Below, piece by piece: positions 22,570-31,900 of a stretch of 64,000 bases of DNA. Each line of letters starts with the position of its first letter. Position 1 is the stretch's first letter. The notes under the pieces are model-generated. The model saw only the letters and a list, made by a program, of their open reading frames with translations, did no database searches and was not told the origin of the DNA. The translations under genes were made by a program, and so were the position numbers. The stretch comes from Streptomyces sp. HUAS YS2 (GTDB lineage: Bacteria; Actinomycetota; Actinomycetes; Streptomycetales; Streptomycetaceae): contig NZ_CP137573.1 in NCBI RefSeq assembly GCF_033343995.1, positions 620,001-684,000 of the forward strand, read 5' to 3'.

Positions 22570-24507
22570 ATGGACTTCCATGAGTTGCGCAGACATGCGG
22601 ACGAGCTCCGGTTCACTCCTCAGGAGCCGGTGCGCTGGCTCGCGCCGAAGGAGCTGGCGCGTACGGCGGTCAAGGTCTGCCTGGCCGCCGTCTTCGCCGA
22701 CTACTCGGACAAGCGAGAGATCCAGGGCGCGCTGGAGGCCGGTCTCCTGCGGGCGCCGTTGGCCGATCCCGGCGCCGAGGAGATCTGGATCGACTTCGTC
22801 GCGGACCTCGGCGACGGATTCGAGGCGACTGCCTCGGTCGCCTCCGCCCTGGCCGCGGACGGGCTCGCCGTCGGCGGACCCGGCTCGCTCCCCCGTGGCT
22901 CGCTGCTCGTGCTCGGCGGGGACCAGGTGTACCCGGTGGCGTCGGCGACCGCGTACGAGGACCGGATGAAGGGGCCCTACCGCGCGGCGCTCCCGTCGGC
23001 GACGGACGAGCCGCTCATGGTCGCGCTGCCGGGCAACCACGACTGGTACGACGGACTCACCGCGTTCCTGCGGTTGTTCGCCCAGGAAAGCGTGATCGGT
23101 GGCTGGCAGACCCGGCAGACCCGGAGCTACTTCGCCGTGCAACTGCCGCAGCGCTGGTGGCTCGTCGGCCTCGACAGCCAGCTCGGCTCCTACTTCGACG
23201 ATCCGCAGCGGCGCTACTTCGAGACCCATCTCTCGCCGCGGCTGCGTCCGGGCGACAGCGTGATCGTCTGCACGGCCGAACCCACCTGGGTGAAGAGCGA
23301 CGAGAGGCCCGACGCCTTCAACTCCCTGCACTGGTTCGACCGCAACATCGTACGGTTCCGCTACGACCGCACGACCGGGACGCACGAGGAGACGGGCGCC
23401 TCGATCCGGTTGTGGCTGACCGGCGACAAGCACCACTACGCCCGCTACGCGGAGCGGCTGCCCGACGACGAGGCGCTCGGGGCCGACGAGGCCCTGCCTC
23501 CGGATCCCCGGCGGCGCCAGATGGTGACATGCGGCCTGGGCGGAGCGTACCTGTCGTCCACCCACGGGCTCCCGAAGGCCCTGCCTCTGCCGCCGGCCAC
23601 CTCGCGCATGTACAAGAAGGACCAGCCGCCGACGGCGTTCGCCCTCGCCCAGCACACGTACCCGGACGCGGCGGAGTCCCGCTCGCTCTCCCGCGCGATC
23701 GCCAAACCCTGGTCGCGGTACTGGCTCCCGCGGCGCAACCCCGGATTCGCCGCCCTGGCCGGGGCGGTCCAGGTGGTGCTCGTCCTGATCACGAGCGGCG
23801 CGTTCGCGCTGGCCGAGGGCCGGCACAATCCCGTCGGGGCGCTGCGGAGCGCCGGCGTCGAGGACCTGCTCGGCCTGCTGTGCACGAGTGCCGCCCTCTT
23901 CCTCCTGCCCTTCGCGATCGGCTGGTGGACGGGACTGCTGAGCGAACGGCGGCCCAGGGCGCCGTCCGGTCCGGTCGTGGCCGTGCTGTTCCAGGCGGCG
24001 GTCGCCGCCGCGGCCCTGGCTGTCACCGTCGCCATCGCCCGGTCGGTCCCGTCCTCCTGGAACGGCTTCGCGCTCCTGGCGATCCTGCTGGTCGTCGCCG
24101 CCGTGATGGGCGCTTCCCTCGGCTCCCAGCTCTTCGCCCTGTGGATCCTGTGGACGCACCGGGGCGTGGTCGCCGACTGGCAGATGTCCGGGCAGTCCCT
24201 CGACGACCACAAGGGCTTCCTCCGGATGCACCTCGCACGGGACGGCACGCTCACCCTCTACCCGCTGGCACTCGACGGGACCTGCCGGAACTGGAGGTTC
24301 GCCGAGGTCACGGACACGGACGGCGTGTGGAAGCGTCCGGTGCCCGAGCGGGCACCGACCGTGCGGCTCATCGAGGAGCCCGTCGTGATCGCGCGGCACG
24401 AAGTCCGACCCGTGCGCAAGCCCGGGCCGGACGCGTTCCATCTACCGGCCGAGCCTCAGTGGTCGGTCAGGGTGCGGCCGAGGAGGTGGAGCAGGCGGTC
24501 CCAGTGA
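22570..24507 (+). CDS. Membrane-anchored metallophosphoesterase
   Basis: The 645-aa protein carries calcineurin-type metallophosphoesterase motifs: DFVADLGDGF, GGDQVYP, the GNHD box at residues 155-158 with DWYDG, and a C-terminal metal site GDKHHYARY near residue 285. The loop between GNHD and the last motif is long. Residues ~395-560 hold four or more hydrophobic segments (VQVVLVLITSGAFALA, LLCTSAALFLLPFAIGWW, VVAVLFQAAVAAAALAV), so the enzyme is membrane-bound, with a soluble C-terminal tail after them. It would cleave a phosphoester, perhaps of a lipid processed by the two preceding gene products. Its 3' end overlaps the convergent hydrolase gene by 52 bases. Confidence 0.85.
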   Translation: MDFHELRRHADELRFTPQEPVRWLAPKELARTAVKVCLAAVFADYSDKREIQGALEAGLLRAPLADPGAEEIWIDFVADLGDGFEATASVASALAADGLAVGGPGSLPRGSLLVLGGDQVYPVASATAYEDRMKGPYRAALPSATDEPLMVALPGNHDWYDGLTAFLRLFAQESVIGGWQTRQTRSYFAVQLPQRWWLVGLDSQLGSYFDDPQRRYFETHLSPRLRPGDSVIVCTAEPTWVKSDERPDAFNSLHWFDRNIVRFRYDRTTGTHEETGASIRLWLTGDKHHYARYAERLPDDEALGADEALPPDPRRRQMVTCGLGGAYLSSTHGLPKALPLPPATSRMYKKDQPPTAFALAQHTYPDAAESRSLSRAIAKPWSRYWLPRRNPGFAALAGAVQVVLVLITSGAFALAEGRHNPVGALRSAGVEDLLGLLCTSAALFLLPFAIGWWTGLLSERRPRAPSGPVVAVLFQAAVAAAALAVTVAIARSVPSSWNGFALLAILLVVAAVMGASLGSQLFALWILWTHRGVVADWQMSGQSLDDHKGFLRMHLARDGTLTLYPLALDGTCRNWRFAEVTDTDGVWKRPVPERAPTVRLIEEPVVIARHEVRPVRKPGPDAFHLPAEPQWSVRVRPRRWSRRSQ

Positions 24508-25190
24508 AGCTGCAGCCCCGCGGGGTCGAAGGCGTCGGTGTCGGACATGGTGAAGCCGTGGACCGTGCCGGGGTAGATCTCGGAGGTGTGATCGACACCC
24601 GCGGCGTCCAGGGCCCGGTTGAGCTCACCGAGGGCCTCGGGCGTCATGTCGCCCTCGGCGTGGCCGAAGTGGACCTGGGCGGTGAGCTTGGAGAAGGCGT
24701 CGGGCCCGTCGGCGCCCACGGGGCCGTGGAACGCGGCGAGGGCGGCCACCAGGCCGGGATGGGCCACAGCGGTGCGCAGCGCCACGAGGCCTCCGATGCA
24801 GTAGCCGGTCACCGCGACCGGTCCGGCGCTGACCTCGGGCTGGGCGGTGAGAAAACTCAGGTAGGCGTCGCCGTCGCGCAGGACCCGGTCGGCAGTGTGC
24901 CCTTCGATCAAGGGCATCAGCTGGGCGAAGACCGCGGGCCGGGCCTCTTCTCCGATGTACTCGGGAAGTTCGATCACCGGGGCCGGGCCGTGCCGGTAGA
25001 AGAGATTGGGGACGAGCACGTAGTACCCGTGCCCGGCCAGTTCGAGGGCCATCTCCCGCAGTACGGGCCGGATACCGAAGCCGTCCGCGTACATCAACAC
25101 CCCGGGGTGCCGCTCGCCGCGCTCGGGGAAGGCGGCGAAGGCATCGGCCCGGCCGTCTGGGGTGGGAATCTGCAGCGTCTTGATGGGCAT
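24456..25190 (-). CDS. Dienelactone hydrolase family protein
   Basis: The 244-aa alpha/beta hydrolase starts at ATG 25190 with AGGAG 5-6 bases upstream. It has the DLH pattern: early strand HPGVLMYADGFGIRP, a Cys nucleophile in GYCIGG, and the catalytic His in YPGTVHGF; an Asp in HFGHAEGDMTP is in the usual place. It hydrolyses an ester or lactone; the natural substrate is unknown, and many homologues act outside dienelactone pathways. It converges on, and overlaps, the metallophosphoesterase gene by 52 bases. A near-palindrome at 25202-25236, 12 bases before its start, may control it. Confidence 0.9.
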   Translation of the reverse strand: MPIKTLQIPTPDGRADAFAAFPERGERHPGVLMYADGFGIRPVLREMALELAGHGYYVLVPNLFYRHGPAPVIELPEYIGEEARPAVFAQLMPLIEGHTADRVLRDGDAYLSFLTAQPEVSAGPVAVTGYCIGGLVALRTAVAHPGLVAALAAFHGPVGADGPDAFSKLTAQVHFGHAEGDMTPEALGELNRALDAAGVDHTSEIYPGTVHGFTMSDTDAFDPAGLQLHWDRLLHLLGRTLTDH

Positions 25191-25496
25191 GGGTTCTCCT
25201 GTCGTGGTTGATGTGTCGAGCTTGTGATCAACACGACGGAGGCGGAGCCCTCGCAGGGGCGCAGGACCCTCGATCCAACAGCGGGCCCGCACCGGCCCGT
25301 TCGGCGCTCAGAGGAGCACCGGGTCACCGATCCGTGTGTGGCGCAATGCCGTCCCGGTAGTCATGCCTGCAACATAGTCCACCGAACCGAGCCGATGCCA
25401 ACAGCGAGGCTGGCGCAATCTCCCCCCGGGGTCGCGGCAGAGTTCTACGATGTCGGCTGTCGCGCCAGGACAGTTGAGGTAGAGGGGGAGCGCTCC
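25191..25496. other. Divergent intergenic region before the Trypco1/trypsin system
   Basis: These 306 bases contain no supported gene. A frame on the plus strand is open throughout but has no ribosome site before ATG 25497. The region must hold the promoter of the minus-strand hydrolase and that of the conflict-type operon; I can point only to the inverted repeat at 25202-25236. Confidence 0.6.
25202..25236. promoter_or_regulatory. Inverted repeat upstream of the dienelactone hydrolase gene
   Basis: TCGTGGTTGAT (25202-25212) pairs with ATCAACACGA (25227-25236), ten base pairs with one bulged G, around a 14-base centre. It starts 12 bases before the hydrolase ATG and could be a repressor operator or a leader hairpin. 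Confidence 0.4.
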
Positions 25497-25880
25497 ATGT
25501 CGTCGCAGCTCGTACAGCTGGAGATGCCGGACGGCCAGGTTCTCTGGGCCACCGTGGCCGAGGACGACGGGCCGAGTGACTCCGGACTCGGCGACCGGCT
25601 CACGGAGAAGCTGCACGGCTTCCACGAGTCCCTCCAGGTCGTGGCGACGAACGTGCGCGACGCGGTGGCGTCGGCCCGCCCGGACGAGGTGAGCGTGGAG
25701 TTCGGCCTGGAGCTGGCGGCCGGCGAGAGCGGCGTCGTCGCCGCGCTCGTGGGGGGCAGCGGCAAGGCCGCCTTCAAGGTGACGCTGACCTGGAACGGGG
25801 TGGCGGAGCACGCCGCACCGGCTCCGCAGGCCGCGACCGGGCCCGTGCCTGTCCCCGCGTCGTCCCCGGCGGTGGACTGA
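25497..25880 (+). CDS. CU044_2847 family protein (Trypco1 domain)
   Basis: The 127-aa protein from ATG 25497 (GGGGGAG site 6 bases upstream) has the layout of Trypco1, the trypsin-co-occurring domain 1: a short N-terminal beta hairpin (LVQLEMPDGQVLWATVAE), a central helix (LHGFHESLQVVATNVRDAVASA) and the hallmark C-terminal strands PDEVSVEFGLELAAGESGV...KAAFKVTLTW. The family is known to be encoded beside trypsin-like proteases in predicted NTP-dependent conflict systems; its molecular role is not established, but a substrate, sensor or regulator of the protease is plausible. A Pro/Ala-rich tail follows. The protease gene starts 58 bases downstream. Confidence 0.85.
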   Translation: MSSQLVQLEMPDGQVLWATVAEDDGPSDSGLGDRLTEKLHGFHESLQVVATNVRDAVASARPDEVSVEFGLELAAGESGVVAALVGGSGKAAFKVTLTWNGVAEHAAPAPQAATGPVPVPASSPAVD

Positions 25881-25938
25881 GCGCGACCCGACCCGGACGT
25901 CATCGTGAAGGACCAGTCGGTGTGAGCGGCCCGTACCC

Positions 25939-27972
25939 GTGAGCGGACAGACCTCGTTGTCCCGGCTCCAGAGTCTGCTGGAGAACTGCCGTGTCCTCGT
26001 CACCGGAGTGACGCAGGGCACCGGCTTCCTCGTCGCGCCCGGATACGTGGTGACCTGCGCACATGTCGCCGGGTCAGCGCCCGGGACGTGGGTGCCGGTG
26101 GTGTGGGGCGGCGCGGAGTACACCGGTGTGGTCCGCGCGGCCTCGGCAGCGGCCCGGGGCGACGGACTGTGGCCGTACCCGGATCTGGCGATCGTGGAAC
26201 TGGCCGATCCGCCGGCCTGGCACCCCTGCGTCTGGCTGGACACCCTGCCGATCGCCTCGGGCACCGAGCTGACCGCGGTCGGCTTCTCCGGCGTGTACGA
26301 CCGCCGTGCGGCAGCGGAGCGGATGGCTCTGCTCACCGTCGGCGGCCGGCACTCGTTCCAGGGCGGCCCCATGGTCGAGCTGACGGGCGGCGAGGTGAAC
26401 CACGGGCTGTCCGGCGGTCCGGTGCTCAACCACCGCTCCGGGGGCGTCTGCGCCGTCGTGAAGGCGACCCGGAAGAAGGACACGGACATGGGCGGCCTGG
26501 GCACGCCCGTCACCGCGCTGCGACTGCTGGAACCGTCCGTGTACCGGGAGTTGATGCGCGCCCATGACCGCTTCCACCTGGCCGACGAGCGCTGGGCGGC
26601 GCTGTCCGACCGGGTCGCGGAGGAGGCGGGCGGTGCCGCGGCCACGCAGCTCGCACCCGCCTCGGCCCGAGCTCTCCTGGGGGTGCTGGCCGAGCTGCCG
26701 GTACGGACCGAGGCCGCGTCGCACATGGCGGCGTACGTGGCCGCGTCGCCGGAGGGCATGCCCCCGCCGCCGGGCCCGCCGCTCCTCGACCACCGCGACG
26801 TGTTCACGGACCTGGCCGCGCTGATGCCCCCGGACCCGGGTGTGCTGCCGTACGAACTGGCCTTCGCGGCGGACCGCACCCGCGAGGCGACCCGCGACGA
26901 GGGACCGGACGCGGGGCGGGGCAAGAGCGGGGCGGATGCGGCTCTGATGCTGCGGGACCATGTCTTCATCGCGGCCGGCGAGCTCCGCCTCGGGAAGGAG
27001 GCGCGGCGACGGCTGGACGCGGGCCCCCGGTCGTACGCCACGCAGGCGAGCGGGACCGGGGCGATCGGACTCGGGGCGGGGGCATGCGACATGCGGGACG
27101 CGGCGCCCCATGACACCCGGCCGTCGGTCGTCGGCAGGATACGGCACTCGATGCGCGACCGGCGCTTGTACCACGTGATGGTGTGGCGGTTCCGTTCGCC
27201 GACGGACGTCACGGCCGCGGGCCCGGAGTCGGACGCGCTGCCACTGGCCGACGCGGTCGCCCTGTTGTCGGAGCGGCTGCCCGAACAGGTCAAGATCATG
27301 GGCGAGTCGGGCGAGACCGGTCTCATCGAGCTGATCCTGCCCAAGGAGGCGCTCGACGAGGGGTTCCCGCAGGTCCGGATGCCCCCACCGTGGGAATCGT
27401 GGCGGCTCGGCGGCAAACAGCACGTCGTGGTGCGCCCGTTGGAGCGACACGAGGCGCCGGCCCTGCGCGGGGCGCTGGAGCGGCGCTGGCGGCAGCTCGA
27501 TGACCGGACGGTCGGCGAGGCACTGGTGTGCGTCTGTGGCCGGGACGCCCAGCACGAGGCGGCCCTGGGGGCTTCGTTCGAGCTGGACGAGACGCTGGCC
27601 GCGCTCGCCCTGGCGGGTTCGCCCCGATCCGGGCCGGTCGGGGACGCGTACCGGGTGGCGGTGGTCTCGGGGGTGCCGATGATGATGTGGCACCGCAACA
27701 GCGCTGCCTGCGAGCGCGGGGACGGCACGCCGTGCGGGGTGCCGGGGCGGCAGTCCTGCACCGGCTCGTTCTACACGGCCGCCCGCAAGCACCTGGGGCA
27801 TGCCGCCCGCGACGAACTCCCCGAACAAGTTCGGAGGTTACGCCTCGGCGCTCTGCTGCCGCGACAGGACGGCGGCGACCACATCGGCGAGGACATCGTG
27901 CTGCTCTGGGACGACCCACGGCGGCAGATCCCGCCCGTGCCGTTGGCTCCGGCCGAGGAAGGAAGATCCTGA
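25939..27972 (+). CDS. Trypsin-like serine protease fused to VMAP-C-like domain
   Basis: This 677-aa protein starts at GTG 25939 (weak ribosome site). Residues ~15-190 are a trypsin-like protease with an intact triad: H42 in TCAHVAG, D82 in YPDLAIVEL and S158 in HGLSGGPV; no signal peptide, so it acts in the cytoplasm. A helical linker region (~205-390) follows, resembling the middle domains of VMAP-type proteins. Residues ~400-677 (GRIRHSMRDRRLYHVMVWRF through SGVPMMMWHRNS to HIGEDIVLLWDDPRRQIPP) match the VMAP-C pattern of vWA-MoxR-associated proteins. The gene stop overlaps the MoxR ATPase start (TGATG). Family knowledge places such fusions in ATP-controlled effector systems in which the protease is unleashed on a signal. 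Confidence 0.86.
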   Translation: MSGQTSLSRLQSLLENCRVLVTGVTQGTGFLVAPGYVVTCAHVAGSAPGTWVPVVWGGAEYTGVVRAASAAARGDGLWPYPDLAIVELADPPAWHPCVWLDTLPIASGTELTAVGFSGVYDRRAAAERMALLTVGGRHSFQGGPMVELTGGEVNHGLSGGPVLNHRSGGVCAVVKATRKKDTDMGGLGTPVTALRLLEPSVYRELMRAHDRFHLADERWAALSDRVAEEAGGAAATQLAPASARALLGVLAELPVRTEAASHMAAYVAASPEGMPPPPGPPLLDHRDVFTDLAALMPPDPGVLPYELAFAADRTREATRDEGPDAGRGKSGADAALMLRDHVFIAAGELRLGKEARRRLDAGPRSYATQASGTGAIGLGAGACDMRDAAPHDTRPSVVGRIRHSMRDRRLYHVMVWRFRSPTDVTAAGPESDALPLADAVALLSERLPEQVKIMGESGETGLIELILPKEALDEGFPQVRMPPPWESWRLGGKQHVVVRPLERHEAPALRGALERRWRQLDDRTVGEALVCVCGRDAQHEAALGASFELDETLAALALAGSPRSGPVGDAYRVAVVSGVPMMMWHRNSAACERGDGTPCGVPGRQSCTGSFYTAARKHLGHAARDELPEQVRRLRLGALLPRQDGGDHIGEDIVLLWDDPRRQIPPVPLAPAEEGRS

Positions 27973-28994
27973 TGGGCGAATGGCTGATCTACCGCGGTGT
28001 GAGCGAACCGCACGACGGCATCGACGAGCTGCCCGACCCGCCCCCGTGGCGGGACTTCGCGCACGACGGGCGGCTCACGCCGTTCGACCGCACCGCCGAC
28101 GACGGCGGCGCCGATCGTCGGCTGCCCGGCGCCGACGCGTACCGGGCGGACGAGGGCACCGTGGAGGCGGTCAACACCGCCCTGTACCTGCGTCGGCCGC
28201 TGCTGGTGACCGGCGACCCCGGGGTCGGCAAGTCGACCCTGGCGCACGCGGTCGCCCGGGAGCTGAAGTTGGGTCAGGTACTGCGCTGGCCGGTCAACAG
28301 CAAGACCGAACTGCGCGACGGCCTGTACCGGTACGACTCGCTCGGCCGGCTGGAGGAGGCCGGCGTGGCCCGCGAGCTGGGCACCGGCGGCGGCCAGGGC
28401 GCCGCCGACCTCGGCCGGTACGTACGGCTCGGTCCGCTCGGCACCGCCCTCGCGCCGTACGCGCTGCCCCGCGTCCTGCTCATCGACGAGATCGACAAGT
28501 GCGACATCGACCTGCCGAACGACCTCCTCGACGTGTTCGAGGAGGGCTCCTTCGAGATCCCGGAGCTGTCCCGCGTCGCGGACACGCAACCCGAGGTGCG
28601 CGTCCGCCCCGCGGACGACGGAGAGGCGGTGTCGGTCGTCCGCGGAACGGTGCGCTGCCACGCCTTCCCGTTCACGATCCTCACCAGCAACGGCGAACGC
28701 GAGTTCCCGCCCGCCTTCCTGCGCCGCTGCGTCCGGCTGCACCTACCGGCCGTGGACGACGACGAGCGGCTGCGCGCCATCGTCCGTGCCCATCTGCCCG
28801 GCGCGGACGGCCACGCCGACGCGGTCATCGCGCGGTTCCTGCGGCGCGCCGCGTCGGGCGAGCTGGCCACCGACCAACTCCTCAACGCCGTCTACCTGAT
28901 GAGCCGCACCAGCGGCGCCGGCGCCCCGGACCTGGACCGGCTGAGCGAGCTGGTCTTCCACCATCTCAATGTGACGGTCCCGGCGGAGTCGTGA
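27972..28994 (+). CDS. MoxR-type AAA+ ATPase
   Basis: The 340-aa protein has Walker A GDPGVGKST at residues 81-89, Walker B LLIDEIDKCD with D172 and E173, and sensor-1 ILTSNGEREFPPAFLRRCVRL with an arginine-finger-type RR. The first ~60 residues are a Pro/Asp-rich segment; a C-terminal lid helix bundle follows. MoxR ATPases remodel vWA-containing partners, and here the gene is flanked, with overlaps on both sides, by a VMAP-C protease and a protein with a vWA-like region. The three together match the MoxR-vWA-VMAP ternary arrangement. All catalytic residues look intact, so this is the only component with a clearly active NTPase. Confidence 0.9.
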   Translation: MGEWLIYRGVSEPHDGIDELPDPPPWRDFAHDGRLTPFDRTADDGGADRRLPGADAYRADEGTVEAVNTALYLRRPLLVTGDPGVGKSTLAHAVARELKLGQVLRWPVNSKTELRDGLYRYDSLGRLEEAGVARELGTGGGQGAADLGRYVRLGPLGTALAPYALPRVLLIDEIDKCDIDLPNDLLDVFEEGSFEIPELSRVADTQPEVRVRPADDGEAVSVVRGTVRCHAFPFTILTSNGEREFPPAFLRRCVRLHLPAVDDDERLRAIVRAHLPGADGHADAVIARFLRRAASGELATDQLLNAVYLMSRTSGAGAPDLDRLSELVFHHLNVTVPAES

Positions 28995-31900
28995 TGGAGC
29001 GGCTGGCCGCGCTGCTGCGTGCCCTCGATCCGGACGGGGGGAACGCGCCACCGAACGCCCGGGAGGTCGCGGAGCTCCTGTGGTTGGCGGGCGCGTTGCC
29101 GGGGCCGGCGGCCGGAGACGACGCGGATGCGACGGCCGGGCGGCCGCGCCCGGAGGCCTCGGATCGCACGACGTCGGCCGACGGCGCGGCGGGCCCGCCC
29201 GCGGAGGTCGACGCGCCTCCCACGCGGCTGTTCCTGCCGGGCCCAGAGCACGACGACGGGGCGGCGGCGGAAGAGGAACGGGCCGAGGTGACGGGCACGG
29301 CCGCGACCGAACGGGCCGCGCCGGTCCGGGTATCCGGTCCCGCCGCCCTGCCTCGTGCCCGGGAACTCGGGCGCGCGCTGCGGCCGTTGAAGCGCCGGGT
29401 GCCCTCGGCGGTACGCACCGTGCTGGACGAGGACGCGACGGCGGGCCGGATCGCCGAGCACGGGCACTGGCTGCCCGTGCTCGTCCCTGAAGCCGACCGC
29501 TGGCTCGACGTCTCGCTCGTCCTGGACGCGTTCGACGGCGGTGCGGCGTTCTGGGAGCCGCTCGGCCGCGAACTGCGCACACTGCTGCAACGGCTCGGCG
29601 CGTTCCGTGACGTACGGCTCCACCACCTGCTCCCGCGCGCCGACGGCACGGCGGGCCTCGCCGCGGGGCCCGCGGTCCCCGACCACCAGGTGCGCGCACC
29701 GGGATTGTCGGTCGACCCGGCGGGCCGCACGCTGACACTGGTCCTCACCGACGGGGTGTCTCCCGCCTGGCGCACCCGGACGCTGCTCGGACCCCTGCAC
29801 ACCTGGGCGACGGGCGGCCCGACAGCGATCCTGCAGGCGCTCCCCGAGCGGGTCTGGGACAGCACGGCCCTGGCGCCGGAGCCCGGCCGCTTCCGCAGCA
29901 CGGAGGCGGGCGGCCCGAACACCCGCCTGCTGTACGAGGGGTACCGCCTGGACGCCACGCCGACGGCCCCGGGTGCTGTCGCGGTGCCCGTGCTCGGCAT
30001 CACGCCGGAGTGGCTGGCCCCGTGGGCGCGGGCGGTGGCAGGGCCCGGGGCGTTCGACAGCGCGGCGGTCGTGGTCCCGGCGGCGCCGCCCGGGTGCACA
30101 CCGCGGGTTCCCGAACCCCGCGCGGGGTTCGAGGAGTTCCGCGCCCGTGCTCACCCGGAGGTCTTCCGGCTGGCCACGTACCTGGCGGCGGCGCCGCTGA
30201 ACCTGGCGGTGATGCGGACCGTCCAGGCCGCGATGGTCCCGGACAGCCCGCCGTCGGACCTGGCGGAGATCGTCTACAGCGGGCTTCTGGAGCGCGTCGG
30301 CGCCGCCACCCGCGCCGACGGACCCCTGGACCGCGCGTACGACTTCGCCCCGGGCGTCCGCGAACGTCTTCTGTCGACCCTCCGCCGCGACGAGGCCGAC
30401 GACGTCATCACCGCGGTCTCCACCTACTACGAGCGCCACTCCCCCGGCTTCACCGCCCGCTTCACCGCGGCGGTCACCGACCCGGACGGCCCGCTGACCC
30501 TCCCGGTCGGCGCCAGACACTGGGCGGAGGTGCACAGTCTGGTCCGGCGCAAGCAGGGGCGGGGGGTGGCGCGGGTCGCAACGCGGCGGGACGGTCTGCC
30601 GGAGGCGGAACGGGAGGAGGAGCGGCCGCGGGTGGCTCGAGAGGGCCGCCGGTTCCTGATCACGATCGCGGTGTCGGACTACGCGGACGGACCGGTACGG
30701 GGCGTTCGGGAGGATGTGCTCCGCGTCGGGGAAGCGTTCGGCCACCTGAGTTACGAGCACCCGCTGAGCCTCCTGAACCCGTCCGCGTCGGTGATCGAGC
30801 GTGCGGTCACCGAATGGGCCGAGGCCGTCGGACTGCACGCCGACGACGCGGTCGCGGTGTACTACGCGGGCCACGCCGGCTTTCCGAACGGCCGGGCCGC
30901 CCTCGTGGCGACGGACCACGGCTCCGACACCCAGGCGGGGCTCCTGCCGTTGGAGGACGCCTTCGCCGGGCTGCTGCGGAGCGAAGTCGGGCATGTCCTG
31001 TTCCTGTTCGACACCTCGCTCCACCACGCGGCGAACGAGGACCATCCTCTTCGGTACGTGTTCGACGCGGCTCGCGCAACGACGAACATCTGGGCACTGA
31101 CGATGCCGATCAGCCGCGAGAGCGCGGACGGCAGCGATTTCACCAAGGCGGTGTCCCATGCTCTGAGGACTCCGGAGGCCGATCCGGCGGTCCCGTTCGT
31201 GTCGGTCGAGAGGTTCCACCAGCGGCTGGGGCAGATCCTCCGGGGCAACCAGACCCCGCAGGAGGTCCGTCTCAGCACCAGGACTTCGGACGCCACGCCG
31301 GCCCCGTTCTTCCCGAATCCCTCCTACGCATCGCGGCAATTCGCACCGAACGTCGCCGCTCTCACCGCGGTGTCGACCTGGCTGCGGACCGGCGTCGGGA
31401 GCACTTGTCTGGTCGTCGGCTCCGACGGCTTCGGCCGGCTGAGCCTCCTCAGCGACGTGATCGAGCTGGGCGCTCCCGGCAACCCCTTGCGGCAGGGACT
31501 GCCGCAGGAAACACTCCCGCCGGCGGCCGCCCGGTACCTCACGCTGCGCGAAGCCGAGGTCGGCGGGGTTCCTTCCACCGGCGAACAGGTCGTCGTCGTC
31601 GCCGACGACGTCGGCACGCACCACGCCGACACGATCGACGCGCTGGCCGCCCTGCGGAACGTCAAGGTCATCGCGGCTCCCGGGCCGGGAGAGGAGCTCA
31701 TCCTCGACGGCGAAGCGCTCGTCATCGACCTCGACAGCCCCGAGTACCGGCTCCCCATGGAGCAGTACGTCCACTCCCTCCTCTCGCCCGGCGCCGTGCC
31801 CAGGAACGAGGCGCGAGTGCTCGCCGACCAGATCGCACTGCTCTCCGGGCAGTCGAGGACGATGGCCCGGCTGCTGGTCGACCGTGTGCGACAGCTGACC

